The notes beneath the pieces were generated by a model, which saw nothing but the letters and a program-made list of their open reading frames with translations, made no database searches and was not told the origin of the DNA. DNA of 64,000 nucleotides. Origin: Portulaca oleracea. Lineage: Eukaryota; Streptophyta; Magnoliopsida; Caryophyllales; Portulacaceae. Numbering within the stretch: the first letter of the stretch is position 1; each line of letters opens with the position of its first letter. The stretch spans positions 6,687,254 through 6,751,253 of the forward strand of contig CM055892.1 of assembly GCA_029582165.1 (NCBI GenBank), written 5' to 3'. A program made the position numbers and the translations under genes. Positions 42,749-53,800 of the stretch are shown piece by piece.

Positions 42749-45700
42749 TTAATAGAGCTTCAAGGTAATATCAGATATGATAAAAAGACTAACAGTAGAA
42801 GGAGACTTGGAAATATTTTGGTGCATTCTTCTATTTCTCTCTCCCCAAATGTTGTAGATAATAGCAGATAGGACCAAGCTTCTCCTCTTATCTCCAAATC
42901 CAGAATTAGCCCAATCATGACTAGACCACTTATTCCAATCCGGAAAATTACTAAAAAACATAAGCCAAACTTCTTCACCCACCTTCTACGAATACTCACA
43001 ATCAAAGAAAACATGAGAGTTTGTTTCCATCTGATTATGACAAAGGAAGCACCGATTAGCCAACTGAACCCTGAACTTTTGTAATCTGTCCAGAGTCACC
43101 AACCTACCATGTATAGCCACCCAAGTCATAAAAGCACATTTTGGTATTCGATATTTACTCCACACCAACTTGTGCCAATACACTTTGTCATTATGATCCT
43201 TGATGAAATTGTACCCCAATTTAATCGAGTATGACTTACCCTCCAATAACAGTTTCTGGAACAGAGGGAGGAGTACATCTCTTGTTTTCAGGAGTTTCCG
43301 CCAATACCAACTCGCATTTTGCTTTATCTCGCAAGACAAGATAGTACTATTCTTCATGTAGATATGGTGAACCCAGTGAAGCCACAGTGACTCCTTGTTG
43401 CTGATCAGTTGCCAAACCAAAGCACCAAGTGCAGCTACGTTTCAGGCTTGTGCATCTCTGATGTTCAATCCACCCTCACACTTGAAAAGACAACAGGTTG
43501 TCCAGGAAATAGGTAGAGCTCTGCTATCACTGCCCCATAGAAACCCACGACAAATTTTCTCTATATTGGCAATAACCTCCTTAGGAATGATGAAGATCTG
43601 AGCCCAATATGTATGTATAGACATCAGAATACTGTTAATAAGCTCAATCCTTCCAGCATATGTGAGTTTCCTTACTGACCATCCTTGTAATCTCTTGGTC
43701 ATCTTCTCAATCAGAATCGCACAATCATGCCTATTTAAGCGAAAAGGCTTGATGGGGACCCCTAAATATCTGAATGGTAAAGACCCTTCTTTGAAATCCA
43801 GTAACTCCAGAATTTCATTTTTTGTTTCCAATTCAACATTTGCAAAAATTATGTCAGACTTACTATGGTTTGGGCGCAAACCAGTGGCTGAAGAAAACTG
43901 TTGTAAAGCTTCATTAAGAATGCTCACACTGGTTGTATTTCCATGACAGAACATAAGGAGGTCGTCTACAAAGCATAGATGAGTAATTTTGAGCTTCGAG
44001 CAGAACTCGTGATACTTGAAGTCAGACCCCTCGATCACATTCTTAATTATTCTATCAAGATAGTCCATCACAAGCACAAATAATAAAGGGGACATAGGAT
44101 CTCCTTGGCGTAACCCTCTTCCACTACCAAAATAACCATAAGATGAGCCATTGAAACCCACAGAAAATTTGGCCGTAGAAACACAGGTCATAATAAGCTC
44201 TGTAAATTTCTAAGGAAAATTCAGGGCTAAGAGAAGATTCCTCAAAAATTCCCAGTCCACTGTGTCATATGCCTTTTGGATGTCCACCTTTAATAGACAG
44301 CTTGGAGTAGCTCCCCTTCTATTATAAAATCTCACTAGATCCTCAGCAATCAAGATATTATGGAGAATTGATCTTCCCTCAACAAGTGCAGCTTGAGAAA
44401 TATCAACCAAATCAGGAAGTAGTTCTGAAAGTTTGTTGCAAATGATTTTTGTGATGATCTTAAACAGAACATTGCAGCATGCTATTGGTCTCAAATCTCC
44501 CACACCCCGAGGACAGTGAACTTTAGGGATCATAGTAAGAGTTGTTAAATTGACTTCCCCAAGGAGCTTCCCAGTATGGAAAAAATCTTGCACAACAGCT
44601 ATTACATCTTTCCTTATTTCAGACCAAGCTTTCTTGAAAAAACAAGCACTATAACCATCCGGTCCAGGACTTCTGGTTCCATCCATAGCAAAAATGACAG
44701 CTTTGATTTCATCTTCAGTCACTGGCCTCATCAGCTCAAGATGAGCATTATCGTCTAGTCTTCTTCCTTTCATAATGATGTCAAACTTAACCTTGCCTTC
44801 ACATAAGTGCTTAGAGAAAAAAGACTCAAAATGAGATGCAAGATAATGTCCAATCCTTTCATCATCCTGAAGAGTCTGACCATGATTATCCTCCAGAGAA
44901 AGCACTCTATTCTGATAGCTATGGGATTTAATCATTGAGTAGAAAAAAGCTGAGTTTTTGTCACCCTTCCTCAACCAATCAGCCTTTGTTCTTTGATGAA
45001 GCATCTTCATGGCAGAACCAAGAGTATCCTGATAACTAGTCAAAGCAGATTCAGCTTTCTCCAATAAATCTCGATCATCAGGATGTTGAATGAAGAGGTC
45101 CTGAGCTTGTATCATCATTTCATATGCTTGCTGGGTTTTTGCAAAAATATCTCCAAAAGCATGTCTGTGTAATAAGGAAAGTGGCCTCTTTAAACTTTTC
45201 AACTTGGAAACCAATTTGAACATTGGAGTTCCAGATATATCTTGCCTCCAAATTTCTCTTACAATGCTCATAAAAGAAGGATCATCACACCACATATTAC
45301 AGAACATGAACTTCTTTTTTGATTTTTGTATATGAGAAAAGAGTTGAATCATCAATGGGGAGTGGTCTGAAATACCATGTGTTATAGCAGTGTAGGAAGC
45401 AGAATCAAATAAAGAAATGCCTTCAACATTGATCAGGGCACGATCAATACAAGATAATATCTTCTTGTTATGCCAAGAATAACGATTACCCAATTTCTTC
45501 ACCTCTTGGATCTGATAAGCAGACAAAACTTGTCTAAAATCTGCAATATCTTCAGCTAGAATTGGAAGACCACCAATTCTATCATCAAATTCCAAGACAT
45601 GATTAAAATCACCTGCAATCAGCCATGGTTCACAACAAGAGCCAGCAATATTTGCAAGACCATCCCATAGAGATTTCCTCAGACTTGAATCATTATCGCC

Positions 45701-46047
45701 ATAAACGAAAGTAATGAGGAAATTCATATTACCAGTGTGATTCTGTAGTGAACATATTGCAAATGAACTTCCAAAGCTTGGACTGAAAGACCTCCCTTCT
45801 ATAAAACCCAAATTCTGCTTCTATTAGAAACAGAACCATTATGTACAAGGTTCCAATCAAGGCCAAGGTAATCCTTAATGCTAACACATTTCTCAGACAC
45901 CACCTTAGTCTCCAAGAGACCCACCAGATTCAATTTATTCAAATTGAGAAAGTGTTGAACACCCTCTTGCTTCCTAGGGCCATTCAACCCTCTCACGTTC
46001 CAAACTAGGAATCTATCCATTTCCGCCCGGAAAGGTGCAAGGAACAC
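42749..46047 (-). pseudogene. LINE A ORF2 (endonuclease, reverse transcriptase, zinc-binding end)
   Basis: ORF2 nicks target DNA and primes reverse transcription there. The endonuclease shows FLVWNVRGLNGPRKQ, VGLLETKV, GDFNHVLEFDDRIGG and SDHSPLM. RT shows LVEGRSILHNILIAEDLV, LKVDIQKAYDTVDWEFL, GLRQGDPMSPLLFVL and FVDDLL, where most LINEs have FADD; the catalytic Asp pair is kept. The zf-RVT end reads YRIPKCAFMTWVAIHGRL and CFLCHNQMETNSHVFFDC. Frame damage: a shift at about 45800-45830, then in-frame stops at 44212-44210, 43444-43442 (TGA for Trp) and 42988-42986. Longest open parts are 44210-45811 and 43442-44191. Confidence 0.88.
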
Positions 46048-46081
46048 TGCTCACCTCTTCCACAACTGGAGAGAGATTCAC

Positions 46082-47120
46082 TTACCAGGATCCAATAACA
46101 ATATCAGTGTTGATTGGAGTACTAGGTCTAGGGTTCCTTCTTTTAGGCACCTCAAAATGAGATTTTCCTAGATTCATAGCTGAATTCTGAGAAGGTTTCT
46201 GTTTCCAAGTAGCATTAGACTTTTTCCTACAAGTATCCACCCTGTGACCAAACATTTTACATTCACTACATCTCATTGGCCGCCATTCATAATCAATCTT
46301 CTGAACGTACATGAAACCATTTTCATCAATCAGGGAAATTGTCTCTGGAAATTTGTGTTCAATATTCATTTTAACCAAAATCCTTGCATATCTCATCATT
46401 GACTTCTCTGATGTATAAGTATCAGCTTGTAGAGGAATACCTAAAAGACTTCCAATCTTGCTAAGCCCCTCCTTACTCCAATATTTCCAATCCAAATCAG
46501 GTAATTTGATCCAAATTGGAACTGAGAAATCTTTATCAGGCAATGTAGGATCCCCTAGAGACTATGGTTTCATCAGAAGAGGTTTTTTATCAAAATAGAC
46601 GACATGTCTGGACAGAACACGATCCCTATCTTCCATGGATAAGAAGCGAAAGATGAATGTACCATCCTTACTCCAAACCACTCGATCAAGACCCTCCTTG
46701 CCCCACATTCGTCTAGCAAACATCTCCATAACAGATAATGGTGGTCTTGCACCCAAAACAAATCCAATAATGGAAGATTTCCAGAATTTTACCTCTGAAC
46801 AAATGTCTTCTGTCGAAAATTGATGAGTAAAAACATCGTTGACTTCCAGTGGAGTAATATAGTCTAGCTTCAAAGGCTCACTCGAATGAACCTCCGAATG
46901 TGATGAACGATCTACCGAGTGGAAAGACTGACCATCAGAAGCCGAAAGATCATTAGAAACCTCCGAAGCAAGCTGTTCACCCATCGTAATCATCAGAGGT
47001 GTCTCCTCCATCAATTCCGACACTGAATCATCAAGAATTGGATCTAACTAATCCACTGGAAACGCAGAATTAGGAATCAAAGATTTAGGTTCAAGTTTTG
47101 CAATTGTTGGATCCAACATA
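46082..47120 (-). pseudogene. LINE A ORF1 (DUF4283 and CCHC-type zinc knuckle)
   Basis: ORF1 proteins bind LINE RNA as part of the retrotransposition particle. After an acidic Ser-rich start, the DUF4283-like fold reads VKFWKSSIIGFVLGARPP, RRMWGKEGLDRVVWSKDG and FIFRFLSMEDRDRVL. A TAG at 46564-46562 stands where Trp is expected (KP-stop-SLG), and another TAG lies near 47048. Past the stop come FSVPIWIKLPDLDWKYWSKEGL and the knuckle MRCSECKMFGHRVDTC (C-x2-C-x4-H-x4-C). ORF1 ends at 46082. The two longest open pieces are 46562-47023 and 46082-46543, in the same frame. Confidence 0.8.
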
Positions 47121-47122
47121 AG

Positions 47123-49663
47123 GATTTTAAGCCCATGGTTCAGTCTATTTGGCAGTCAAAGGTGCAAGGATCTTTGCAATATCAAGTGGTGACCAAAATG
47201 AAATTGCTTAAACCTCATCTAAAGCTTTTTCATAGAACTCATTTTGCTAAACTGGATTCGAGTGTGCTGGAGAAGTATAAGCAGTTGGATGAGATTCAAG
47301 CTAGGGCAAATCAGAACTGGGAGGATCAGACATTGAGAACACAAGCAGCTATGATGAAACAAGAGTATTTTGCGACTCTTAAGAATGCAAGCTCTCTGTT
47401 ACAATAGAGAACAAAAGCAATTTGGTTGAAGTCTACGGATCAAAATTCAGCCTTCTTTTACTCTCTTTTGAAGACTAGAAGGTACATGAATAAAATTGTT
47501 GCTTTGAAAAATCATTCAGGTGTTTTGCTATCTGATACAAAGGAGATGGGGAGCTTTTTGGTTTCTCATTATTCAGATTTTTTCAGTAAACACCAGTGTG
47601 GTGGTAAGCCTAGAGCCTCTACACTTTTCATGGGGAGCATTTTGAATCCAGAACAAGCTTCATCTTTGATTACTCCTTTCTCTAACGAGGAGATAAAAGC
47701 GGCTTTTATCTCTATAGATGCTTCCAAGAGCCCGGGGCCTAATGGTTTCAACGCAATGTTTTTCAAAGCTTCATGGCACATTATTGGTAATGAGGTATCT
47801 GCTGCTGTGCTATCTTTTTTTGAGAGTAATCATCTATTGGGGGAGTTAAATGCTACCTTGTTAGCTTTGATTCCTAAAGTTAATAATTCTTCTGTTGTAT
47901 CGGAGTTGAGACCCATTTCTTGCTGCAATGTTCTATATAAGGCCATCACAAAATTGATTTGTTCTAGACTGAAACAGGTCCTGGACATATTAGTTGATCA
48001 GAATCAAATGGCCTTTGTAGCAAATAGATCCATAATGCATAACATCTTAATAGCAGAAGATCTGGTTCGATTTTATAACTAAAAAGGGGTTAATCCTTCT
48101 TGTCTCTTAAAAATAGACATACAAAAGGCTTATGATACAGTAGATTGGGATTTCTTGGAGAATCTGCTATATGCTTATGGCTTTCCTTGGAAGTTTGTTA
48201 GATGGATTATGATTTGTGTTAGAAATGCAAAATTCTCTATTGGAATAAATGGTGAATCATTTGGTTACTTCAAGAGTGGTAGAGGTTTGAGGCAAGGAGA
48301 CCCAATGTCCCCATTGCTATTTGTTTTGGTAATGGAGTATTTGGGCAGAGCTATCAAGGAAGCGGCACAACAACTGGATTTTATTCATCATCAGTTTTGT
48401 AAGAAGATGGATTTGGCTCACCTTTGTTTTGCAGATGACCTGTTATTATTTTGTAATGGTGATGAAGCCAGTATTAAGAGACTGATGGAGGCTCTTAATC
48501 ATTTCTCAGATTGTTCTGGCCTTAAAGCTAACCTAAGTAAATCTACTATTATTCTGGTTGGGGTTCCTGAAGATCAAAAACAGTTATTGATTAGCAGCAC
48601 CGGTCTAAAAGAGGAGTCTCTTCCTTTCAAATATCTAGGAGTCCCTGTGAAGCCTACACGCTTGAATAGACATGATTGTCAGATTCTTGTGGACAAAATG
48701 AGTAGTAGATTGAAGGGTTGGGCTGTAAGGAGGTTGACATATGCAGGAAGAGTAGAACTAATCAACAGTGTGTTGATGGCCATACATTCATAGTGGGCAT
48801 AGATCTTTATCCTTCCACAAGGGGTGATTGATACAATAGTGAAAATTTGTACAAAGTTTCTATGGGGGGATTCAAAATCCTATCCAGTAGCTTGGGATAC
48901 TTGCTGTCGTCCGAAGAAATCGAGGGGTCTGAACATCCGGAATGTGGTTTTATGGAATAAGGCGGCAATTGGAAAACTGGCTTGGCAGATAGAAATCGAC
49001 AAAGAGTCACTTTGGGTCAAATGGGTACACCATATATATTTGAAGAAAACCTCATTTCAGGAGTGTGAGATCAAGCAAAACTGCAGCTGGTATTGGAGAA
49101 GAATTATAAAGGTACGGAATGATCTGAATCTGACTTCCTCTTCCATTTTTTCTTCCAGCGGATATTCTTTGTCAGATACATATAGTGCACTGCTTGGTCC
49201 TCAATCTCCTGTTGAATGGGCTTCGGTAATATGGAACAAATTTCGTGTTCCAAAGTTCTCCTTTATATCTTGGTTATGTGTTCAAGGAAGGTTGATGACT
49301 CTTGATCGATTACAAAAGATGGGTTTTATGCTTGCTAATAGATGTATCCTCTGCTGCGAAAGGGAGGAATCTCATGAGCATTTATTTGAGACTTGCACAT
49401 ACAGTATGGAAGTATGGAATTTGGTCTTGAATAATTTGGATTGGCCTAAGGTTTCATGGCAGGAAGTGAGATCTTCAAACCTTAGGGGTAATTGGTCAGT
49501 AAGGAGAAAACATCAATTATTTTTTATGTTTACTTCTTTCATATATTATATTTGGTTAGAAAGAAATTCGAGAATTTTTAAAGAAATAGTTCATACGGTG
49601 GAGGTTTTAGTTAATTTCATTGTAAATGATACAAATACTAAGTTGGATAGAGATAGAGTTTGA
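47123..49663 (+). pseudogene. LINE B ORF2 (reverse transcriptase and zinc-binding end)
   Basis: One frame runs from DFKPMVQSIWQ to TNTKLDRDRV, broken only by TAG 47405-47407, TAA 48080-48082 and two TAG near 48791-48802. RT motifs are SKSPGPNGFNAMFFKASW, MAFVANRSIMHNILIAEDLV, LKIDIQKAYDTVDWDFLE, GLRQGDPMSPLLFVLVMEY and HLCFADDLLLF, with the catalytic Asp pair at about 48434-48439. YLGVPVKPTRLNRHDCQILVDK and a C-x2-C zinc-binding end (CILCCEREESHEHLFETC) follow. The endonuclease and ORF1 are missing. The low number of disabling changes suggests a fairly recent insertion. Confidence 0.88.
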
Positions 49664-49703
49664 TATTTCTTTGGTTTTTTGTTGGGCTTTTTGTTTTGTG
49701 CTC

Positions 49704-49721
49704 CTCTAGGTATGCCTAGAG
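49704..49721 (+). ncRNA. 3' UTR stem-loop of LINE B
   Basis: CTCTAGG-TATG-CCTAGAG is a 7-bp stem with a TATG loop, about 50 bp before the poly(A). Four of the stem pairs differ from LINE A in both bases, keeping pairing. Confidence 0.65.
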
Positions 49722-49786
49722 TTTACTTGTAAAAGTGATTTGTTAATGGAATTATCTCTCCGATTTTTCCAAAAAAAAAAAAAAAT

Positions 49787-49851
49787 TCCACCGAGTTCTT
49801 GGATTTCCGGCCAGAATTTGCGGCTTTCCTCTTCCCCCGCTTTCGCCCCAT
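49787..49851 (-). pseudogene. LINE A ORF1 N-terminus, detached by the LINE B insertion
   Basis: On the minus strand ATG at 49851 opens MGRKRGKRKAANSG and the following Lys/Ser-rich residues. This Arg/Lys-rich start is like the N-termini of plant LINE ORF1 proteins (MxRxRGRPxK). The reading runs into the poly(A) end of LINE B, and ORF1 resumes at about 47120. About 22 codons are left here. The link to the distant part is inferred from strand, order and residue type. Confidence 0.55.
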
Positions 49852-49876
49852 CGAAACAGCTCCTTAGGGAATTTCG

Positions 49877-49880
<4 letters not shown>

Positions 49881-49923
<43 letters not shown>
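49881..49923. repeat. (TA)n microsatellite at the 5' end of LINE A
   Basis: About 21 TA units lie between LINE A and the Stowaway-like element. Confidence 0.95.
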
Positions 49924-49925
<2 letters not shown>

Positions 49926-50187
49926 TCCCTCCGTTCCATATCAATTGTCATAATTTTAGCTTCTACAGTCTCCAATGTCACTATTTAATTAATAACTTCT
50001 TACATAATATGTTATTAACCATGCAATATTATATACTTTAATAATAATATTTTTCATTACTAATCTAATCATGATAATTTTATATAGCAACTCGATGTAT
50101 ATATATTAAAAAATTTATAGTCAAAATTTTTGAAATTTAGCCACACGATTTCCAAAGACAACAATTAATATGGAACCCCATCTATAG
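49924..50187. mobile_element. Stowaway-like MITE, degraded right end
   Basis: The left end ACTCCCTCCGTTCCATATCA follows TA. The right end (about 50157-50187) holds the complement CAATTAATATGGAACCCC..CTATA with several changes. Size and TA flanks suit a Tc1/mariner-type Stowaway MITE. Confidence 0.55.
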
Positions 50188-50314
50188 AAAAAGTAGTATG
50201 AAAAAAATAAAATATAGTATAAAAAATATATAATAAAGTAGGATAGATGGCATAATTTTATCCCATTGCACAAAAAAAGGCCACATCTTCCTACCTTTTT
50301 GTTTTTTTTATGAT

Positions 50315-50344
50315 CCCCGTCCGTAGCACGGGTATTGTAACTAG
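50315..50344 (+). mobile_element. Helitron-type 3' end
   Basis: The hairpin CCCGT-CCGTAGC-ACGGG is followed after 8 bases by CTAG and T. It is weaker than the end at 11949-11976. No 5' end was identified. Confidence 0.5.
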
Positions 50345-50345
50345 T

Positions 50346-50831
50346 ATCGGACAAAAATCAAGACTAACCTTATGTATTCGGTCATTCTAATTCCAAGGAA
50401 TATGATACCGCCTGGAAGTAATTAGTAGAAAGGTATGAACGGTACTATGTAAGTATTCTGTAGCCTCTATCAAAAAAAAAAAAAAAAAAGGTATTCTGTA
50501 GCCAAAATTGCTCTACAGTGAATATTTCCACCTAACTAAATAACACAGCTGAAGCACACATTTTGTGAGATGAAGTCTTTCAATATGGGCTCATAGCAAT
50601 ACTCGTTGAAGAACAGGCCTACGACTAGTCTGACCACTCCATAACTTAATGATTTGCGCGGTTTGATAAACGAGATTCTGCTCCCTCCATCTCCATTCTC
50701 ACCGGGTGAGCAACTTGAGTTCTATTTTAGTATCGCCATCCAGTTACATACGACCCTCTTCTGAGCATATTTAGCACCGGTCTTTCTGAACAATCATGAA
50801 AGAAGAACAGGAAGTTACCATTTAAAAACAT
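50346..50831. other. 3' flank / probable 3' UTR of MTR4
   Basis: Non-coding sequence lies between the MTR4 stop codon and the Helitron-type end. The transcript's 3' UTR must begin here. I see no clear AATAAA signal close to the stop and do not mark an end. An A run at 50469-50489 is present. Confidence 0.5.
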
Positions 50832-53800
50832 TTACAAGTAGAGTGATGCTGCAAAGACAATGTCCCTCTTAATCTTTGAAACAGCATCTTCAAACTTAGC
50901 TTCAAGCTCAGTCTCCCCTATCGATTTGGCTGCTAGAATAAGTTGCTGAAGAACTTCTTCTAGTCTCCGGATGGCCCTGATCAAACTTCCCTCAAATACT
51001 GGTGTCATCTCCATAATCTCATAGAATTTAGATCCTTTGGCCCAAGCATACACTGCCTCCATAATGTCAGGTCTGAATGAGCTCACAAAGTTCTCCACAT
51101 CAATCTGGACCTATTATACAAATGATAACATGCTAAAGTGTCAACAACTTGAAATGTCGAACTGAAATAGAGGGATAAAAAGGTTGTCTCAGAGGAAAAA
51201 TTCATAATACTTTGTTTGATTAGGCTTGGTCCTAAGAAGAGGAATTCCCTCCACTCAAAAACATCCCAACACGTCTCCGCCACAGTGAGGTCAGGGAAGG
51301 TCAAATACCAAACATCTATTACCCCTTCATGAACAGAAGAAATTCTGTTCTCAAATAGCCCCATATATTCCTAGAACATTCATTTGGGGTTCTCTCGGGG
51401 ATTTTCACTTATCTTTTATACAAGTAATCAAAAGATTCACCCAAAGGACACCAATGCAATGCCATCCATGTTTCACATCCCGCTTTTTTTAAAACTGCCC
51501 AAGAGAGATGCAGGTGATTCAAAGCAAATGATTTTAGAGGCAAATTATACCTTGCACTCAAGCTGGACTTTGGCAACCCTCCGTGAAGTATCTTGTAATT
51601 GTACAAAAAGCAGCTCCAGTTCTTCCCTAGGTTTTTGAGCATCTTGAAGCTTCTCCTGCCATATGAGGCAAGACAAAAGCGCCACCATATCTTCTATTTT
51701 CAGGTCTTTAAAAACACCATTGAACATGAGTTCTGTCAGAGTCAACTCATCAGCACTGCTAATTTCACAGGCAACCTTACCCTTCAGTTCAACAACATCG
51801 TCACTGGTGATGTACCTGTGCATGTAAAAGATTTTTCAGTATAGATGACCCTTTCCTCAGCAATTAAAAAGGTTTCAAGTTTGGTAATCAAGACGTAAGG
51901 TGTTGGATGGACATGGATCCCTAGCATGTATAATTCCGAACAAAAAAGAAACCTACTTCCATGGTTCCAACAAACCTAATCAGTCACTTCTGAAAGTCTA
52001 AACAGGTCAATACTCTGCCTCTAATGAAGATAAATTTCAGTTGCTTTGCCATGTAATAATTCCAACACTGCAGAGAGTCTTAGACCTGATTATCAAACCC
52101 ATCCATAATTCCATCCCTACGCAGCAGCATCAGCCAAACAACCAATAATACTGGATAGAAACATGGTCCATAATTTAATCACAAATATTGTCATTCTTAG
52201 CAGCAATTACTTAATAAGAAAACGTCACACATCCAGGTGCATGCCAAAGCAAAAATTTGCAGTGATAGTACAACAGCACTTACGGATTTACTGGGAAAAA
52301 AGGACAACAACAAGATGGTGAATGGGCTTAATTAAACATAAGCTCATGAATATAAAGAGAGTGAACAAGTTACGATATAGATTAGGCGTAGGCCAATGAG
52401 GACGATAAATATTACCCAAGCCTCCTCAAAACGCGCTTCCTAGCTTTGAGCTCATCCTTAAATGCCAATGTAGTGGAGGAACGCATTTGTCTCTTGAGAT
52501 GTTTTATCTTGGCAGTAAGCTCCTGCTTTTTATGTAATACTCTAAGTTTCTGCTCAATTAATGGTGACTTTGCCACCTCATGCTTATCAAATAGGTTCTC
52601 TAGAGCCTCAATCCTACGAACGGCCTTTCGATATGATCCACTTTGAACCTGAAGGATAAATACAAACATTTCATTCTAAAGGACAGGGAGGGAGAACTGA
52701 CGACTAAAGAATGATTTTGCAACAAGCATACCTTCATATCTTCTTCAGGATCAAACAATGGAACACCCTCCTTGGAGAATCTTGAAAGTACTTCTGAAAC
52801 TTTCTTCAAAGTGTTTTCTCGGGCTTCCACTGGTAAAAGATCCTTCGGTATGATCACACGTACACTGCTCAAACTGTATATCTATTGCAACACAAGCATC
52901 ATCAGGATAAAGAAATCCTCATCTAAATCTGGATACCCCACTAACAAAGAGTGAAGTCTTGTTTCTGCTGTAATGTTGTTCATAAGCAGTAACCTGAACA
53001 AACCTCACTGTTTTTCCTAACATGATACTCAGTTGCGGTATCAAAATGTGAAAGAAATGGACAGCAACCAATCTACTTCAGATGGCCGAATACTCGGTTT
53101 CAGCCTTTCAGGTCAAGCTTGCACCTATCACTAAGGCCCCAGTCCAGGTAGTGCAAAAAATCAACAGATTCCAGCGTAAACAACATATACATGAGATCAG
53201 ACAATGGCAGGCTAACCCCCTAAATTGCATAGAGGTTACCATAATAACTTAAATCTGTAGTGTGCTCGCTGTCTACTACTTTAGAGCAGAAATAGAAGAA
53301 AAGTTTGCTAGCGGACATTGCTCCAATGCATAATTTCCTAAGCTAAAAAAAAAATTATTAGAAAAGCCTTTTTCAGCTACCAAAGAAATGGCAGCAATAA
53401 TTCCAAGCCTGCATTTTTTGTGCTTGGATCATATAAACACATGACTTTGCCCTTGGTAGTTAATACTCAAACGCGACCGTTAACCACACATGTTATCATG
53501 TAAGCCTACATTTTTTTTCATGTGACGTGACAGTTTTCAAGTTACCAAAATTGATATCAAGAATAATGAAGACAGTGATAGGGGCATTACCTGAGAAACT
53601 GGAATAGAAACTACAACTGGCTCTCCAAGTTCTTTCAAGGGAATTATTTTCGTCGTCCTCTTTCCACCCCCTTCCTTGCTAACCATGCATCTTGTAAGAA
53701 CATCGACAGTGTAGCTTGCATCTTCTGGCTTCTTTGCTTCATCTGAATGAGTATCCAGGAACATTGTTAACAAGTTGAAACAATGATACAATATGACACC

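Larger units (their letters stand above)
47121..49785 (+). mobile_element. LINE B: 5'-truncated L1-type LINE inside LINE A
   Basis: It starts in the ORF2 linker after the endonuclease and ends with a 15-base poly(A) (49771-49785). No target duplication could be matched between ...CAACATAAG on the left and TTCCACCGAG on the right, so a target deletion or erosion is likely. It is a diverged relative of LINE A. Confidence 0.8.
42602..49880 (-). mobile_element. LINE A: full-length L1-type LINE interrupted by LINE B
   Basis: The minus-strand order is short 5' UTR, ORF1 start (ATG at 49851), insertion of LINE B (about 47121-49785), rest of ORF1 (about 47120-46082), ORF2 (46047-42749) and a 3' UTR with hairpin. 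Both outer ends meet TA microsatellites, which probably form the target duplication. ORF1 and ORF2 carry several single-codon stops and one frameshift. Confidence 0.75.

Noticed and set aside
43395..44758. Plus-strand open frames of 60-94 codons
   Set aside because: They are antisense shadows of LINE A ORF2.
42602..49785. Twin-priming inversion of a single LINE as explanation for the head-to-head pair
   Set aside because: The two LINEs both contain RT and differ by many substitutions, and each has its own 3' end, so they are separate insertions.
51409..51642. Additional coding continuation past exon 13
   Set aside because: The exon 13 frame meets a stop just after AAG-GTATAA, and the GT at 51550-51549 is a splice donor that joins exon 14 in phase 0.
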